Part shown: piece after piece, positions 1 through 6,249 of the stretch
How the letters are laid out: each line of letters opens with the position of its first letter
Position numbering within the stretch: position 1 is the stretch's first letter
Origin: Synechococcus sp. CO36386bin_37
GTDB lineage: Bacteria > Cyanobacteriota > Cyanobacteriia > PCC-6307 > Cyanobiaceae
Assembly (NCBI GenBank): GCA_011525445.1
Contig: WTGE01000065.1
Span: 1 to 9,479, forward strand
Direction: 5' to 3'
Length of the DNA: 9,479 nt
The notes under the pieces: generated by a model
The model's database searches: none
The model's input: the letters and a program-made list of their open reading frames with translations, nothing else
Told to the model about the DNA's origin: nothing
Position numbers and translations under genes: made by a program

Positions 1-1048
1 GGATATGTCCTGGGCAGTCATCCGGTAGAGAGGCCCTGTCGATGGCGCCGTAGAACACCAGTGCCCCGCTTGGAGCCTCAAGATCGTTGAGGTGCCGCCG
101 GTAGTGAGCCGGCATTGCGCCATGCTCCGGTTCCTGGTCTTGAATCAGCTCAGGGAGGCACTGAGGCGGGAGCGAGGAGATCACATCCCCAGCCTGAAAG
201 AGCCGCTCTCTTCGGTCTGGTCCCTCGACGCGAACGTTCCAGCAGGACCCGTCCATCTTGCGTTGAAGTTGTCGCACGCGATGACGCAGCAGCAAAGTTC
301 CTCCATCACGTTGCAGGCCAGTTGCAATCCTTTCACTGAGAACCTGCATGGACCCGTGAAGGTGCCAAAGCCCGAGAGGGGCTTGGATCATTTGCAATAC
401 CGTTGCGCCATAGAGCGCGGCGGTTTGATCAGCGGGTTTCTGGGAATAGAGTCGAAGTTGCAGATCCAGAAAGCGTCGTAGGCGGTGATCACCGGCGCAG
501 CCACACAGAACTAAGAGATCTTTGACCGTACAGAGACTCAAGGGCGCGCTGAGGAGATTCCCTGGGTTGATGGCAGCAAGGGTTTGCTTGAGATCCCAGC
601 CGGTGCGGATCGGAAGCACGGGATCGGCGCTTGCGAATTGCCAATTGGATTGATGAAGGAAGCTGCAAACCTGCCAGAACCGTTCGCTGCCTGGAAAGTG
701 TCTTTGCCGTTCTTCCTGCCAGCGCAGGGGATCGTGCCAGAGACGGATAGGGTTGGATCCGTCGGCGAGGTCGACAACGCAACCAGGATCGAGAAGTGAT
801 GCCTCTGGGAGTGGCAAATCCAAGTGTTGAAAGATGCGGGCATGGCTGCCTCCGGGTTCGAGACCTGCGACCTGTGTTGCACCGACATCAAATGTGTAAG
901 CGCCACGTCGAAAGGTCCCAGCACAACCCCCCAGCTGCGAATGCGCCTCCAACAGCGTGACTGAAATGCCATTTTTGGCCAGTAGGGCAGCTGCAGTGAG
1001 TCCGGCGATACCCCCGCCGACCACGATCACGTTGTCCTGTTCTTGCAT
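1..1048 (-). CDS. crtD: CrtD-like carotenoid C-3',4' desaturase / FAD-dependent phytoene-desaturase family protein (3' end outside window)
   Basis: This reading frame is open without a stop from the ATG at 1048-1046 to the left edge: 349 whole codons of a protein usually near 490-500 residues, so about the C-terminal 30% is missing. An N-terminal Rossmann motif GGGIAGLTAA (residues 11-20) is followed by the acidic LLEA (32-35) and by GGCAGTF (40-46), the FAD-binding pattern of phytoene-desaturase-type flavoproteins. Stretches such as DVGATQVAGLEPGG (54-67), HFPGSERFW (117-125) and LWHLHGSMQVLSER (227-240) match my memory of the cyanobacterial CrtD family (Synechocystis slr1293), which desaturates the C-3',4' bond in myxoxanthophyll synthesis. 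FAD binding is seen; the CrtD assignment is from recollection of the family and the substrate is inferred. No good ribosome-binding site precedes the ATG. Only 36 bp separate it from the divergent kinase gene, so the two promoters must be compact or overlap coding sequence. Confidence 0.8.
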   Translation of the reverse strand, partial: MQEQDNVIVVGGGIAGLTAAALLAKNGISVTLLEAHSQLGGCAGTFRRGAYTFDVGATQVAGLEPGGSHARIFQHLDLPLPEASLLDPGCVVDLADGSNPIRLWHDPLRWQEERQRHFPGSERFWQVCSFLHQSNWQFASADPVLPIRTGWDLKQTLAAINPGNLLSAPLSLCTVKDLLVLCGCAGDHRLRRFLDLQLRLYSQKPADQTAALYGATVLQMIQAPLGLWHLHGSMQVLSERIATGLQRDGGTLLLRHRVRQLQRKMDGSCWNVRVEGPDRRERLFQAGDVISSLPPQCLPELIQDQEPEHGAMPAHYRRHLNDLEAPSGALVFYGAIDRASLPDDCPGHI

Positions 1049-1084
1049 CCAGTCATGCTGGCAGTTGATAGTGGGGGATCGTGA

Positions 1085-1966
1085 ATGCGAAGCCAGCTAC
1101 TTGAGGCGTTGCAAAGCGGTCCCGAATGGCTGGGGGGGAGCAGATGCATAAGCCTTGAGCCTCAGGGGCATTCCTCAACCTGGCGTGCTGCCTTATCGGA
1201 TGGGAGATCCCTCTTCGTCAAGCTTGCCTCTCCTGCCAGGATCCAAGTGGAAGCTCAGGCGTTGGACGCTCTCAAGCGATGGGCTGATCCAGAGCTCCTG
1301 CTGATTCCTGATGCCTTAGCTCTTGTACCGGTTGGAGAGTTTGCTGCTTTGATCATCCCTTGGCTTGATTTGAGAACAGCAGACCAGTACGTCCTTGGTC
1401 AAGGCCTGGCTGCTCTGCATCAGAACTCAGCTCACCATGGAATCTGTTCTGGCCGGTTTGGTTGGGATCAAGAAGGATTTATTGGGTTAGGTCCGCAGGC
1501 GGCTGGCTGGTCCACGTCATGGGGGGATGCTTTTGTGCGACTACGCCTCAGACCGCAACTGCAGTTAGCGTCCCGTTGGGGTTTGGATGTCAATCAGTAC
1601 AGCGAATTGCTGGTGTGGTTGGAAAGTTGGTTGGGTCAACATGATCCCTGTCCATGTCTTGTGCATGGAGACCTGTGGTCTGGTAATGCTGCTGTAACGG
1701 CTGATGGACGGGGTGTTCTGATTGATCCGGCGAGTTGGTGGGCTGATCGTGAGGTCGACCTGGCGATGAGTCGACTCTTTGGGGGATTCAGCCAACGCTT
1801 CTATGCGGGGTATCAAGACATATGGCCTCTACCAGCAGACTTTGAAAGCCGAACTGATGCCTATAACCTCTATCACCTGTTAAATCACGCCAACCTCTTC
1901 GGAGGCGGTTATCAAAAGCAGAGCCTCATGGCATTGAGTGCCATGAGATCCATGCTGATGGGATGA
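1085..1966 (+). CDS. Fructosamine kinase family protein (FN3K-like)
   Basis: A 293-residue protein, the normal length for fructosamine/ketosamine-3-kinases, which phosphorylate sugars attached to protein amines by glycation so that the adduct falls off. Visible kinase elements are the ATP-anchoring lysine in LFVK (K46), LGQGLAALH (104-112), the family-typical RFGWDQEGFIG (124-134), the catalytic loop HGDLWSGN (194-201, D196 and N201), and the metal-binding IDPASWWADREVDLAM (213-228, D214). It is cytosolic, with no signal peptide or membrane segment. The ATG at 1085 is preceded by GGGGG at 1073-1077, a possible ribosome-binding site. It is divergent from crtD and convergent with the CAAD gene, so it is probably monocistronic. 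The fold and family are clear. The physiological substrate in bacteria is less certain: candidates are ribulosamines or other glycated amines, and nothing here decides between them. Confidence 0.9.
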   Translation: MRSQLLEALQSGPEWLGGSRCISLEPQGHSSTWRAALSDGRSLFVKLASPARIQVEAQALDALKRWADPELLLIPDALALVPVGEFAALIIPWLDLRTADQYVLGQGLAALHQNSAHHGICSGRFGWDQEGFIGLGPQAAGWSTSWGDAFVRLRLRPQLQLASRWGLDVNQYSELLVWLESWLGQHDPCPCLVHGDLWSGNAAVTADGRGVLIDPASWWADREVDLAMSRLFGGFSQRFYAGYQDIWPLPADFESRTDAYNLYHLLNHANLFGGGYQKQSLMALSAMRSMLMG

Positions 1967-1987
1967 AGAGGCTCGAGCCACCCAGGT

Positions 1988-2374
1988 TCAGCCCAAGTAC
2001 TCGCTGCGGATACTTTGAATTCGATTCACTAGGGCTGAGCGTTTTTCGCTGGTCGTGAGATTTTTCCAACTCCACTGGCCTACAACCACAACGCCGAGAA
2101 GCTCAAGAAGCCCTGGGACCACAGGCAGCAGATTGATGGTGTCGAGGATGCCTTTGATCAGAATTTGCGCAACGATGACTGCTGCAAAAATGCCGACAAC
2201 TTTTCCGATTCGACCCGCTTGGCTCCAATCCACTTTGTCCAGGGTTTCATTGACCCTCCCAAGGATTTCGCTGTATCGCTCAGAAAAGTTGGTGGTTTCT
2301 GATGTGGATGTCGATTCGCCGGGGTCTGCAGTCGCTGTTGACTCACTTGCCGGAGTGGTGCTCTCCTCGCTCAT
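1988..2374 (-). CDS. CAAD-domain membrane protein (cyanobacterial aminoacyl-tRNA synthetase appended-domain family)
   Basis: A 128-residue protein in three parts. Residues 1-30 are a Ser/Thr/Glu-rich, probably disordered tail. Residues 31-50 form an amphipathic segment (SERYSEILGRVNETLDKVDW). Two hydrophobic helices follow, about 57-80 (VVGIFAAVIVAQILIKG) and 83-101 (LLPVVPGLLELLGVVVVG), then a basic end finishing in EYLG. This is the CAAD layout: in cyanobacteria the module is appended to some aminoacyl-tRNA synthetases and anchors them to thylakoids, and it also occurs as free-standing proteins like this one, whose plant relatives are thylakoid CURT1-type membrane-shaping proteins. The frame can be extended to a TTG at 2434. 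I chose the ATG at 2374 because the extension has no family resemblance and TTG is a rare start. No clear ribosome-binding site is visible. The gene is convergent with the kinase and 89 bp from the divergent JAMM gene. Its molecular role is not determined by the sequence. Confidence 0.85.
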   Translation of the reverse strand: MSEESTTPASESTATADPGESTSTSETTNFSERYSEILGRVNETLDKVDWSQAGRIGKVVGIFAAVIVAQILIKGILDTINLLPVVPGLLELLGVVVVGQWSWKNLTTSEKRSALVNRIQSIRSEYLG

Positions 2375-2463
2375 TGGACTAAGGCTTGGGTCAGATTTTG
2401 GCTGAGCGTATCGGTCTTTGTTCACAAACGCCAATCCAGCTCATTTTCAGTGCGAAATGCCTG

Positions 2464-2928
2464 ATGGTTCTTCACCGTGACCTGTTGGCGCCAGCACCTT
2501 CAGAGGGTTGTGCCTTGTTGATCGGTCACGAATGCATCTTCTCCGAATCAGGTGAGTCCCATTGGCATGTGCAATTGACCTGGCCTTGTCGCAACGTGGT
2601 TGGTTCCCAAGCGAAGGATCGTTTTGAGCTCGACCCCCGGGAGCAGATTGCTGCTCAACGCTGGGCGCGATCGCGTTCGATGAAGGTTCTTGGGAGTGCT
2701 CACTCTCACCCAGGTACTTCAGTCGTTCCCAGCGAGAGAGATCGTCTCTGGGCCGCGAGCTCGGGTTTGATGGTGATCGCTGGAAGCCACCACGCACTGG
2801 CTGCTTGGTGGCTGGAAGTTGAAGCTCCGCATCGCTCTCTGGCTGTGATGCATCAGCTGCCCATTCGGGTTGTGGGGGAGACTGCTTGCAAGTCCATTCC
2901 ATCTGCTCCTGGGATTCATCATGTCTGA
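2464..2928 (+). CDS. JAMM/MPN+ (Mov34/PAD-1 family) zinc metalloprotease, Mec-like
   Basis: A 154-residue protein from the ATG at 2464. It carries a complete JAMM motif: H80-S-H82, seven residues, S90, two residues, D93 (HSHPGTSVVPSERD). The upstream catalytic glutamate is probably E14 in PSEGCALLIG. This is the metal site of isopeptidases such as Mycobacterium Mec, which trims a ubiquitin-like sulfur carrier, and of eukaryotic deubiquitinases. Its last 8 bp overlap the start of the E1/rhodanese gene, so the two are translationally coupled and probably act on the same substrate. The start is uncertain. In-frame codons before the ATG read IQLIFSAKCL, which resembles the first strand and helix of the family. 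They could be included from TTG at 2398 or 2386, the latter giving 180 residues. No strong ribosome-binding site supports any of these starts. The class of enzyme is sure; the substrate is inferred. Confidence 0.85.
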   Translation: MVLHRDLLAPAPSEGCALLIGHECIFSESGESHWHVQLTWPCRNVVGSQAKDRFELDPREQIAAQRWARSRSMKVLGSAHSHPGTSVVPSERDRLWAASSGLMVIAGSHHALAAWWLEVEAPHRSLAVMHQLPIRVVGETACKSIPSAPGIHHV

Positions 2929-4084
2929 AGCGGGGGAAGCTCCTCAGCTGACTGGAGAGGAAAAATCCAGATATGCCCGACATATCACTCTTCCGGAGGT
3001 GGGTATTCCAGGTCAGCTGCGGTTGAAGGCCGCATCTGTGTTGTGCATCGGTGCCGGTGGACTGGGTTCGCCACTCCTGCTTTACCTGGCCGCAGCAGGA
3101 GTGGGACGGATTGGAATTGTTGATGATGATTCGGTCGAGCCATCCAACCTGCAACGTCAGGTCATCCACAGCACTGCAACGGTGGGGCAGGCCAAGACGA
3201 CGTCGGCGCGATCACGACTTGAAGACCTCAACCCTTTTTGTGAGGTTGTCGAGCACGACTTTCGTTTGACTGCCGCCAATGCGCTTCGTCTGATTGACTC
3301 CTACGACGTTGTTGTTGATGGAACGGATAATTTCGCCAGTCGGTATTTGATTAATGACGCCTGTGTTTTAACGAAACGACCGTTCGTCTACGGGTCTGTC
3401 CAGCGTTTTGAAGGCCAGGTCAGTGTGTTCAATGCTGGGCCTGATTCACCGGATTATCGTGATTTGGTGCCAGAACCTCCGCCTCAAGGCCTCGTGCCCT
3501 CCTGCGCCGATGGTGGGGTGATGGGCATCATGCCTGGCCTGATTGGGTTGATCCAAGCGGCTGAAGTCATCAAGCTCATCACCGGCATCGGTTCTCCGCT
3601 GGATGGTCGTTTGCTTCTTGTTGACGGGTTGTCGATGCGCTTTCGAGAGCTCTCTTTGAAGAGGAGACCCGGTCGCGCTCCGCTTGAAAACCTGATTGAC
3701 TACTCCGATCCTTGCACTGCCGAAGGTTCAATGTCCGGGGGCGATCAAATCACAATGAAAAGTATTTCTGTCCTAGAGCTCAAAACGCTGCTGGATCAGG
3801 GTCTGGATGGAACCTTGATCGATGTTCGAAATCCCTCAGAAGCTGATGTTGCTGTTATTCAGGGGTCGGAGTTGATTCCACTCCCAACCATTGAAAATGG
3901 GGAGGCCATTTCGCGACTTCAGGCCATCGCAGGCCAGGGCAAGGTTTATGTTCATTGCAAGCTTGGAGGACGCTCAGCCAAGGCCGTTGAACTCTTGGAT
4001 GCCCATGGAATTTCAGCCATCAATGTGGTTGGAGGGATCGATGCTTGGTCGCAGCAAATTGATGCTTCGATTCCACGTTATTGA
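2921..4084 (+). CDS. ThiF/MoeB/HesA-type E1 adenylyltransferase with C-terminal rhodanese domain (MoeZ-like)
   Basis: A 387-residue two-domain protein. Residues 1-265 are an E1-like adenylating domain: nucleotide loop GAGGLGS (44-50), NLQRQ (76-80, R79), the metal-binding aspartate in DGTDNF (D136) and a conserved cysteine in VPSCADGG (C195). Residues 280-387 are a rhodanese domain whose loop is CKLGGRS (346-352), with C346 as the persulfide cysteine. Enzymes of this design adenylate the C-terminal glycine of a ubiquitin-like carrier and load it with sulfur, feeding molybdopterin, thiamine, tRNA-thiolation or cysteine synthesis. Both CxxC pairs of E. coli MoeB are replaced (DYRD at 178-181, PGRAPL at 250-255), so the MoeB structural zinc is absent. 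As I recall, MoeZ of Mycobacterium and cyanobacterial homologues share this YRDL...VPSCA pattern. The ATG at 2921 was chosen over a TTG at 2870 because it begins just before the conserved SRYARHITLPEVG and overlaps the JAMM stop by 8 bp. Often annotated moeB; the specific carrier is unknown. Confidence 0.88.
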   Translation: MSEAGEAPQLTGEEKSRYARHITLPEVGIPGQLRLKAASVLCIGAGGLGSPLLLYLAAAGVGRIGIVDDDSVEPSNLQRQVIHSTATVGQAKTTSARSRLEDLNPFCEVVEHDFRLTAANALRLIDSYDVVVDGTDNFASRYLINDACVLTKRPFVYGSVQRFEGQVSVFNAGPDSPDYRDLVPEPPPQGLVPSCADGGVMGIMPGLIGLIQAAEVIKLITGIGSPLDGRLLLVDGLSMRFRELSLKRRPGRAPLENLIDYSDPCTAEGSMSGGDQITMKSISVLELKTLLDQGLDGTLIDVRNPSEADVAVIQGSELIPLPTIENGEAISRLQAIAGQGKVYVHCKLGGRSAKAVELLDAHGISAINVVGGIDAWSQQIDASIPRY

Positions 4085-4122
4085 TTCGATCGCATGCAAG
4101 ATTCCCCTGAGTTGATGTTGTC

Positions 4123-5316
4123 TTAGTAATCGACGCCTCGCTTGAGATCAACGCCTTGTTCGGCGTAATGCTTGTGGCATACCATTTCTGAATGAACACT
4201 TGCCAGATCGAAATAGGCAGGTTGGTGCTTACAACGGCCGGTAATGATGACTTCTGTTTCTGTGGGTTTACGAAGCAACGTTTGAACAATGGGTTCGACA
4301 GGAAGCAGTTCGAGGTCAACTGTGGGATTTAACTCGTCCAAAATCACTGTTTTGTAAAGGCCACTCGCAATCGCAGCCCTGGCAATCTCCCAGGCCCGTT
4401 CGGCCTCCACATAATCAATGGGTTGTTGCTGTCCGCGCCAGACGATGGCATCCCGACCTGATCGCAGATGATCAACGAGGTGAGGATAGCTCTCACGCAG
4501 AGCGGCAATTGCGGCGTCTTCGGTGTATCCGCTGCCCCCTTTGAGCCATTGGAGGATCAACACACGATGGCTCTTGTCCTGACTGATTCCGCGACCTATT
4601 GCTTGAAGAGCTTTTCCAAGAGCACTGGTTGATTTTCCCTTTCCTTCACCGGTGTAAATCTCGATGCCGCCAGCTGGAACAAAGGTCAGAGGAACGTCAA
4701 CTCCGAATTCCGGGCGTCGATGAGCACGCATCTCGGAGTGCAAATCTGCGATCTCCACAAGTGATCTGGGGGCTCCTCTCCCGGTCACAATGATTTCCAT
4801 CCCTTCAGGTCTGCTCTGAAGCGACCGAGTGACCTCTTCGGTGCTCAGGAGTCCCAGATCCAGCACTGGATTCAGTTCATCCAGAACAACAACGGAGTAC
4901 AGCGCACTTGCAATGGCCCCCTTGGCAATATCCCAGCCCCGTTGAGCTTCCTGGCGGTCAAAGCGTTGGACTTCGTCAACGCTGAAATAATCTCCCCTCC
5001 CTGTTCTCACCTGGTCAATGAGATGGGGAAATCCCTGTTGAAGCGCTTCGATGGCTGCGTCTTCGTCATAGGCCCGGCCAGGCCCTTTGAGGAAACGCAG
5101 CAACAGCACTCGGGTGCGTCTCTGTTCGCAGATGCCGAGACCAATCGTGCGTAGAACTACGCCCAGAGCTGCCTGGCTTTTGCCCTTGCCCTCTCCGTCA
5201 TAAACATGAAGTTGCCCAATGCTTCTCTCTCGGCTGTCAGCCGCTGTAACGATCCCCACCCCGCGACTGGTGGAGCTGGATTTAGTTGTGGGAGTTCCGG
5301 ATGAGACAGCATCCAT
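4123..5316 (-). CDS. Cob(I)yrinic acid a,c-diamide / cob(I)alamin adenosyltransferase, tandem-duplicated CobO/BtuR-type domains
   Basis: A 397-residue protein made of two tandem copies of the CobA/CobO/BtuR P-loop domain, each normally a protein of about 190 residues. Copy 1 has Walker A GEGKGKS (41-47), VVVLDELNP (142-150) and VTGRGAP (177-183). Copy 2 has GEGKGKST (223-230), TVILDELNP (323-331), ITGRCKHQP (358-366) and ends in GVDLKRGVDY. The domain transfers the adenosyl group of ATP to the reduced cobalt of corrinoids during adenosyl(pseudo)cobalamin synthesis or salvage in the cytosol. Both copies keep their nucleotide motifs, so neither is obviously dead. The first 33 residues are a low-complexity Ser/Thr-rich leader. 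The ATG at 5316 was preferred to a TTG 12 bp further upstream. It is divergent from larE (73 bp) and convergent with the E1 gene (37 bp). No riboswitch-like leader fits in the short upstream gap. The class is sure; whether both halves act is not known. Confidence 0.88.
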   Translation of the reverse strand: MDAVSSGTPTTKSSSTSRGVGIVTAADSRERSIGQLHVYDGEGKGKSQAALGVVLRTIGLGICEQRRTRVLLLRFLKGPGRAYDEDAAIEALQQGFPHLIDQVRTGRGDYFSVDEVQRFDRQEAQRGWDIAKGAIASALYSVVVLDELNPVLDLGLLSTEEVTRSLQSRPEGMEIIVTGRGAPRSLVEIADLHSEMRAHRRPEFGVDVPLTFVPAGGIEIYTGEGKGKSTSALGKALQAIGRGISQDKSHRVLILQWLKGGSGYTEDAAIAALRESYPHLVDHLRSGRDAIVWRGQQQPIDYVEAERAWEIARAAIASGLYKTVILDELNPTVDLELLPVEPIVQTLLRKPTETEVIITGRCKHQPAYFDLASVHSEMVCHKHYAEQGVDLKRGVDY

Positions 5317-5389
5317 TGGCAATATCAAGGATGAGTCTTCCTACGCTGGGAGCATACAGAGATTTGAAGCAAAGTCAGTGCCCAGGGTG

Positions 5390-6217
5390 ATGTTCCGCCA
5401 GCTCGAAACATTGTCAGAGCAAGATGCTGAATTGTTGAGGCGTCTCCGAGGCACATTGGAGGATCTGCAGCAAGTGTGTGTCGCCTATTCAGGTGGTGTT
5501 GACAGCAGCCTTGTTGCCGCGATTGCCCATGAGCAACTGGGTGAGCGGGCGTTGGCGATCACGGGGGTTTCGCCTTCACTAGCTCCCCACCTTCGCGAAG
5601 AAGCACGTCAACAGGCGGCATGGCTGGGTCTGGCGCATCGGGAAGTGCACACTCATGAGCTTGAGGATCCGACCTACAGCAGCAATCCTCTGGATCGTTG
5701 TTACGCCTGCAAGAGAGAGTTGCATCGCCATCTCGCTCCGATTGCGGCTGAGGCCGAGGGTGCCCTTGTGGTGGATGGTGTGAATCAAGATGATCTTGGA
5801 GATCATCGCCCTGGAATTGCTGCGGCAAGAGAAGCCGGTGTGCGTTCACCCCTTGCAGAGCTTGGTGTGACCAAAACAGCGGTTCGCCAGCTGTCTCGGG
5901 CCCTGGGTTTCCCTTGGTGGGACAAGCCTGCTCAGCCTTGTCTCGCCTCCCGCTTTCCCTACGGTGAATCCATCAGCAGTGAGCGATTGCAACGGGTTGG
6001 ACAGTCAGAAGCCTGGTTGATTCATCAAGGTTTTGAAGAGGTGCGTGTCCGCAGTCAGGGAACTGCCGCTCGGGTGGAGGTGCCGGAGGGACGGCTTGAT
6101 GAGCTGATGCAACCAGCCTTGCGCCGGAAGTTGGTTCATAGCTTGCTAAGCCTTGGCTTCACATCGGTGAGTGTGGACCTCGAGGGGCTTGTGAGCGGGA
6201 AGCTCAACCGCACGTAG
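5390..6217 (+). CDS. larE: LarE-like ATP-dependent sacrificial sulfur transferase (nickel-pincer nucleotide synthesis)
   Basis: A 275-residue PP-loop ATP pyrophosphatase, the usual length of LarE. It shows the PP-loop SGGVDSS (34-40), NPLDRCYACKREL (99-111, C104 and C107), DGVNQDDLGDHRPG (129-142), and KPAQPCLASRFPYG (179-192), whose C184 aligns with the sulfur-donating cysteine of Lactobacillus LarE. LarE adenylates a pyridinium carboxylate mononucleotide and hands over sulfur, in the well-studied case from its own cysteine, to build the nickel-pincer cofactor of lactate racemase and related LarA enzymes. LarA, LarB and LarC are not in this window, so the partner enzyme is unknown. The frame stays open back to a TTG at 5219, overlapping the adenosyltransferase gene. 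I chose the ATG at 5390 because the upstream residues have no family likeness and this start restores family length. AGGG sits directly before it, too close to be a good ribosome-binding site. gad follows after 26 bp. Confidence 0.85.
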   Translation: MFRQLETLSEQDAELLRRLRGTLEDLQQVCVAYSGGVDSSLVAAIAHEQLGERALAITGVSPSLAPHLREEARQQAAWLGLAHREVHTHELEDPTYSSNPLDRCYACKRELHRHLAPIAAEAEGALVVDGVNQDDLGDHRPGIAAAREAGVRSPLAELGVTKTAVRQLSRALGFPWWDKPAQPCLASRFPYGESISSERLQRVGQSEAWLIHQGFEEVRVRSQGTAARVEVPEGRLDELMQPALRRKLVHSLLSLGFTSVSVDLEGLVSGKLNRT

Positions 6218-6223
6218 CTGTTC

Positions 6224-6249
6224 CCACACTTCGATCGTTACGAGTGTGG
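6224..6249 (+). promoter_or_regulatory. Hairpin between larE and gad covering the gad start codon
   Basis: CCACACT at 6224-6230 and AGTGTGG at 6243-6249 are perfect 7-bp inverted arms around a 12-nt loop. The GTG start of the decarboxylase (6244-6246) lies inside the right arm. No run of T follows, so it does not look like an intrinsic terminator. It could restrain translation of gad, act as an mRNA processing or stability element between larE and gad, or be chance. The arms are seen; the role is inference. Confidence 0.4.

Noticed and set aside
92..481. A 129-codon plus-strand open frame, and others in the first kilobase
   Set aside because: They lie antisense to the continuous CrtD-like frame, which has clear FAD-binding motifs; the plus-strand translations resemble no family.
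1970..1979. GGCTCGAGCC perfect 10-bp palindrome between the convergent kinase and CAAD genes
   Set aside because: It has no loop and no T run, so it is unlikely to be a terminator; a 10-bp palindrome is easily chance.
2055..2405. A 116-codon plus-strand frame opposite the CAAD gene
   Set aside because: The minus strand has a convincing CAAD protein; the antisense product is Ser/Arg/Pro-rich shadow sequence.
2666..2675. CGCGATCGCG palindrome containing the cyanobacterial HIP1 octamer GCGATCGC
   Set aside because: Only a single copy was noticed, and it is inside the JAMM coding region, so there is no sign of HIP1 enrichment or function.
2447..3169. A 240-codon minus-strand open frame opposite the JAMM and E1 genes
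   Set aside because: Both plus-strand genes have full catalytic motifs; the antisense product is low-complexity with no recognisable domain.
5219..5389. Extended larE start overlapping the adenosyltransferase gene
   Set aside because: The 57 extra residues lack LarE likeness and are antisense to a well-supported gene; the ATG at 5390 gives the family length.
6224..6249. Rho-independent terminator for larE
   Set aside because: The hairpin has no downstream T-tract and overlaps the gad start, so a terminator role is unlikely.
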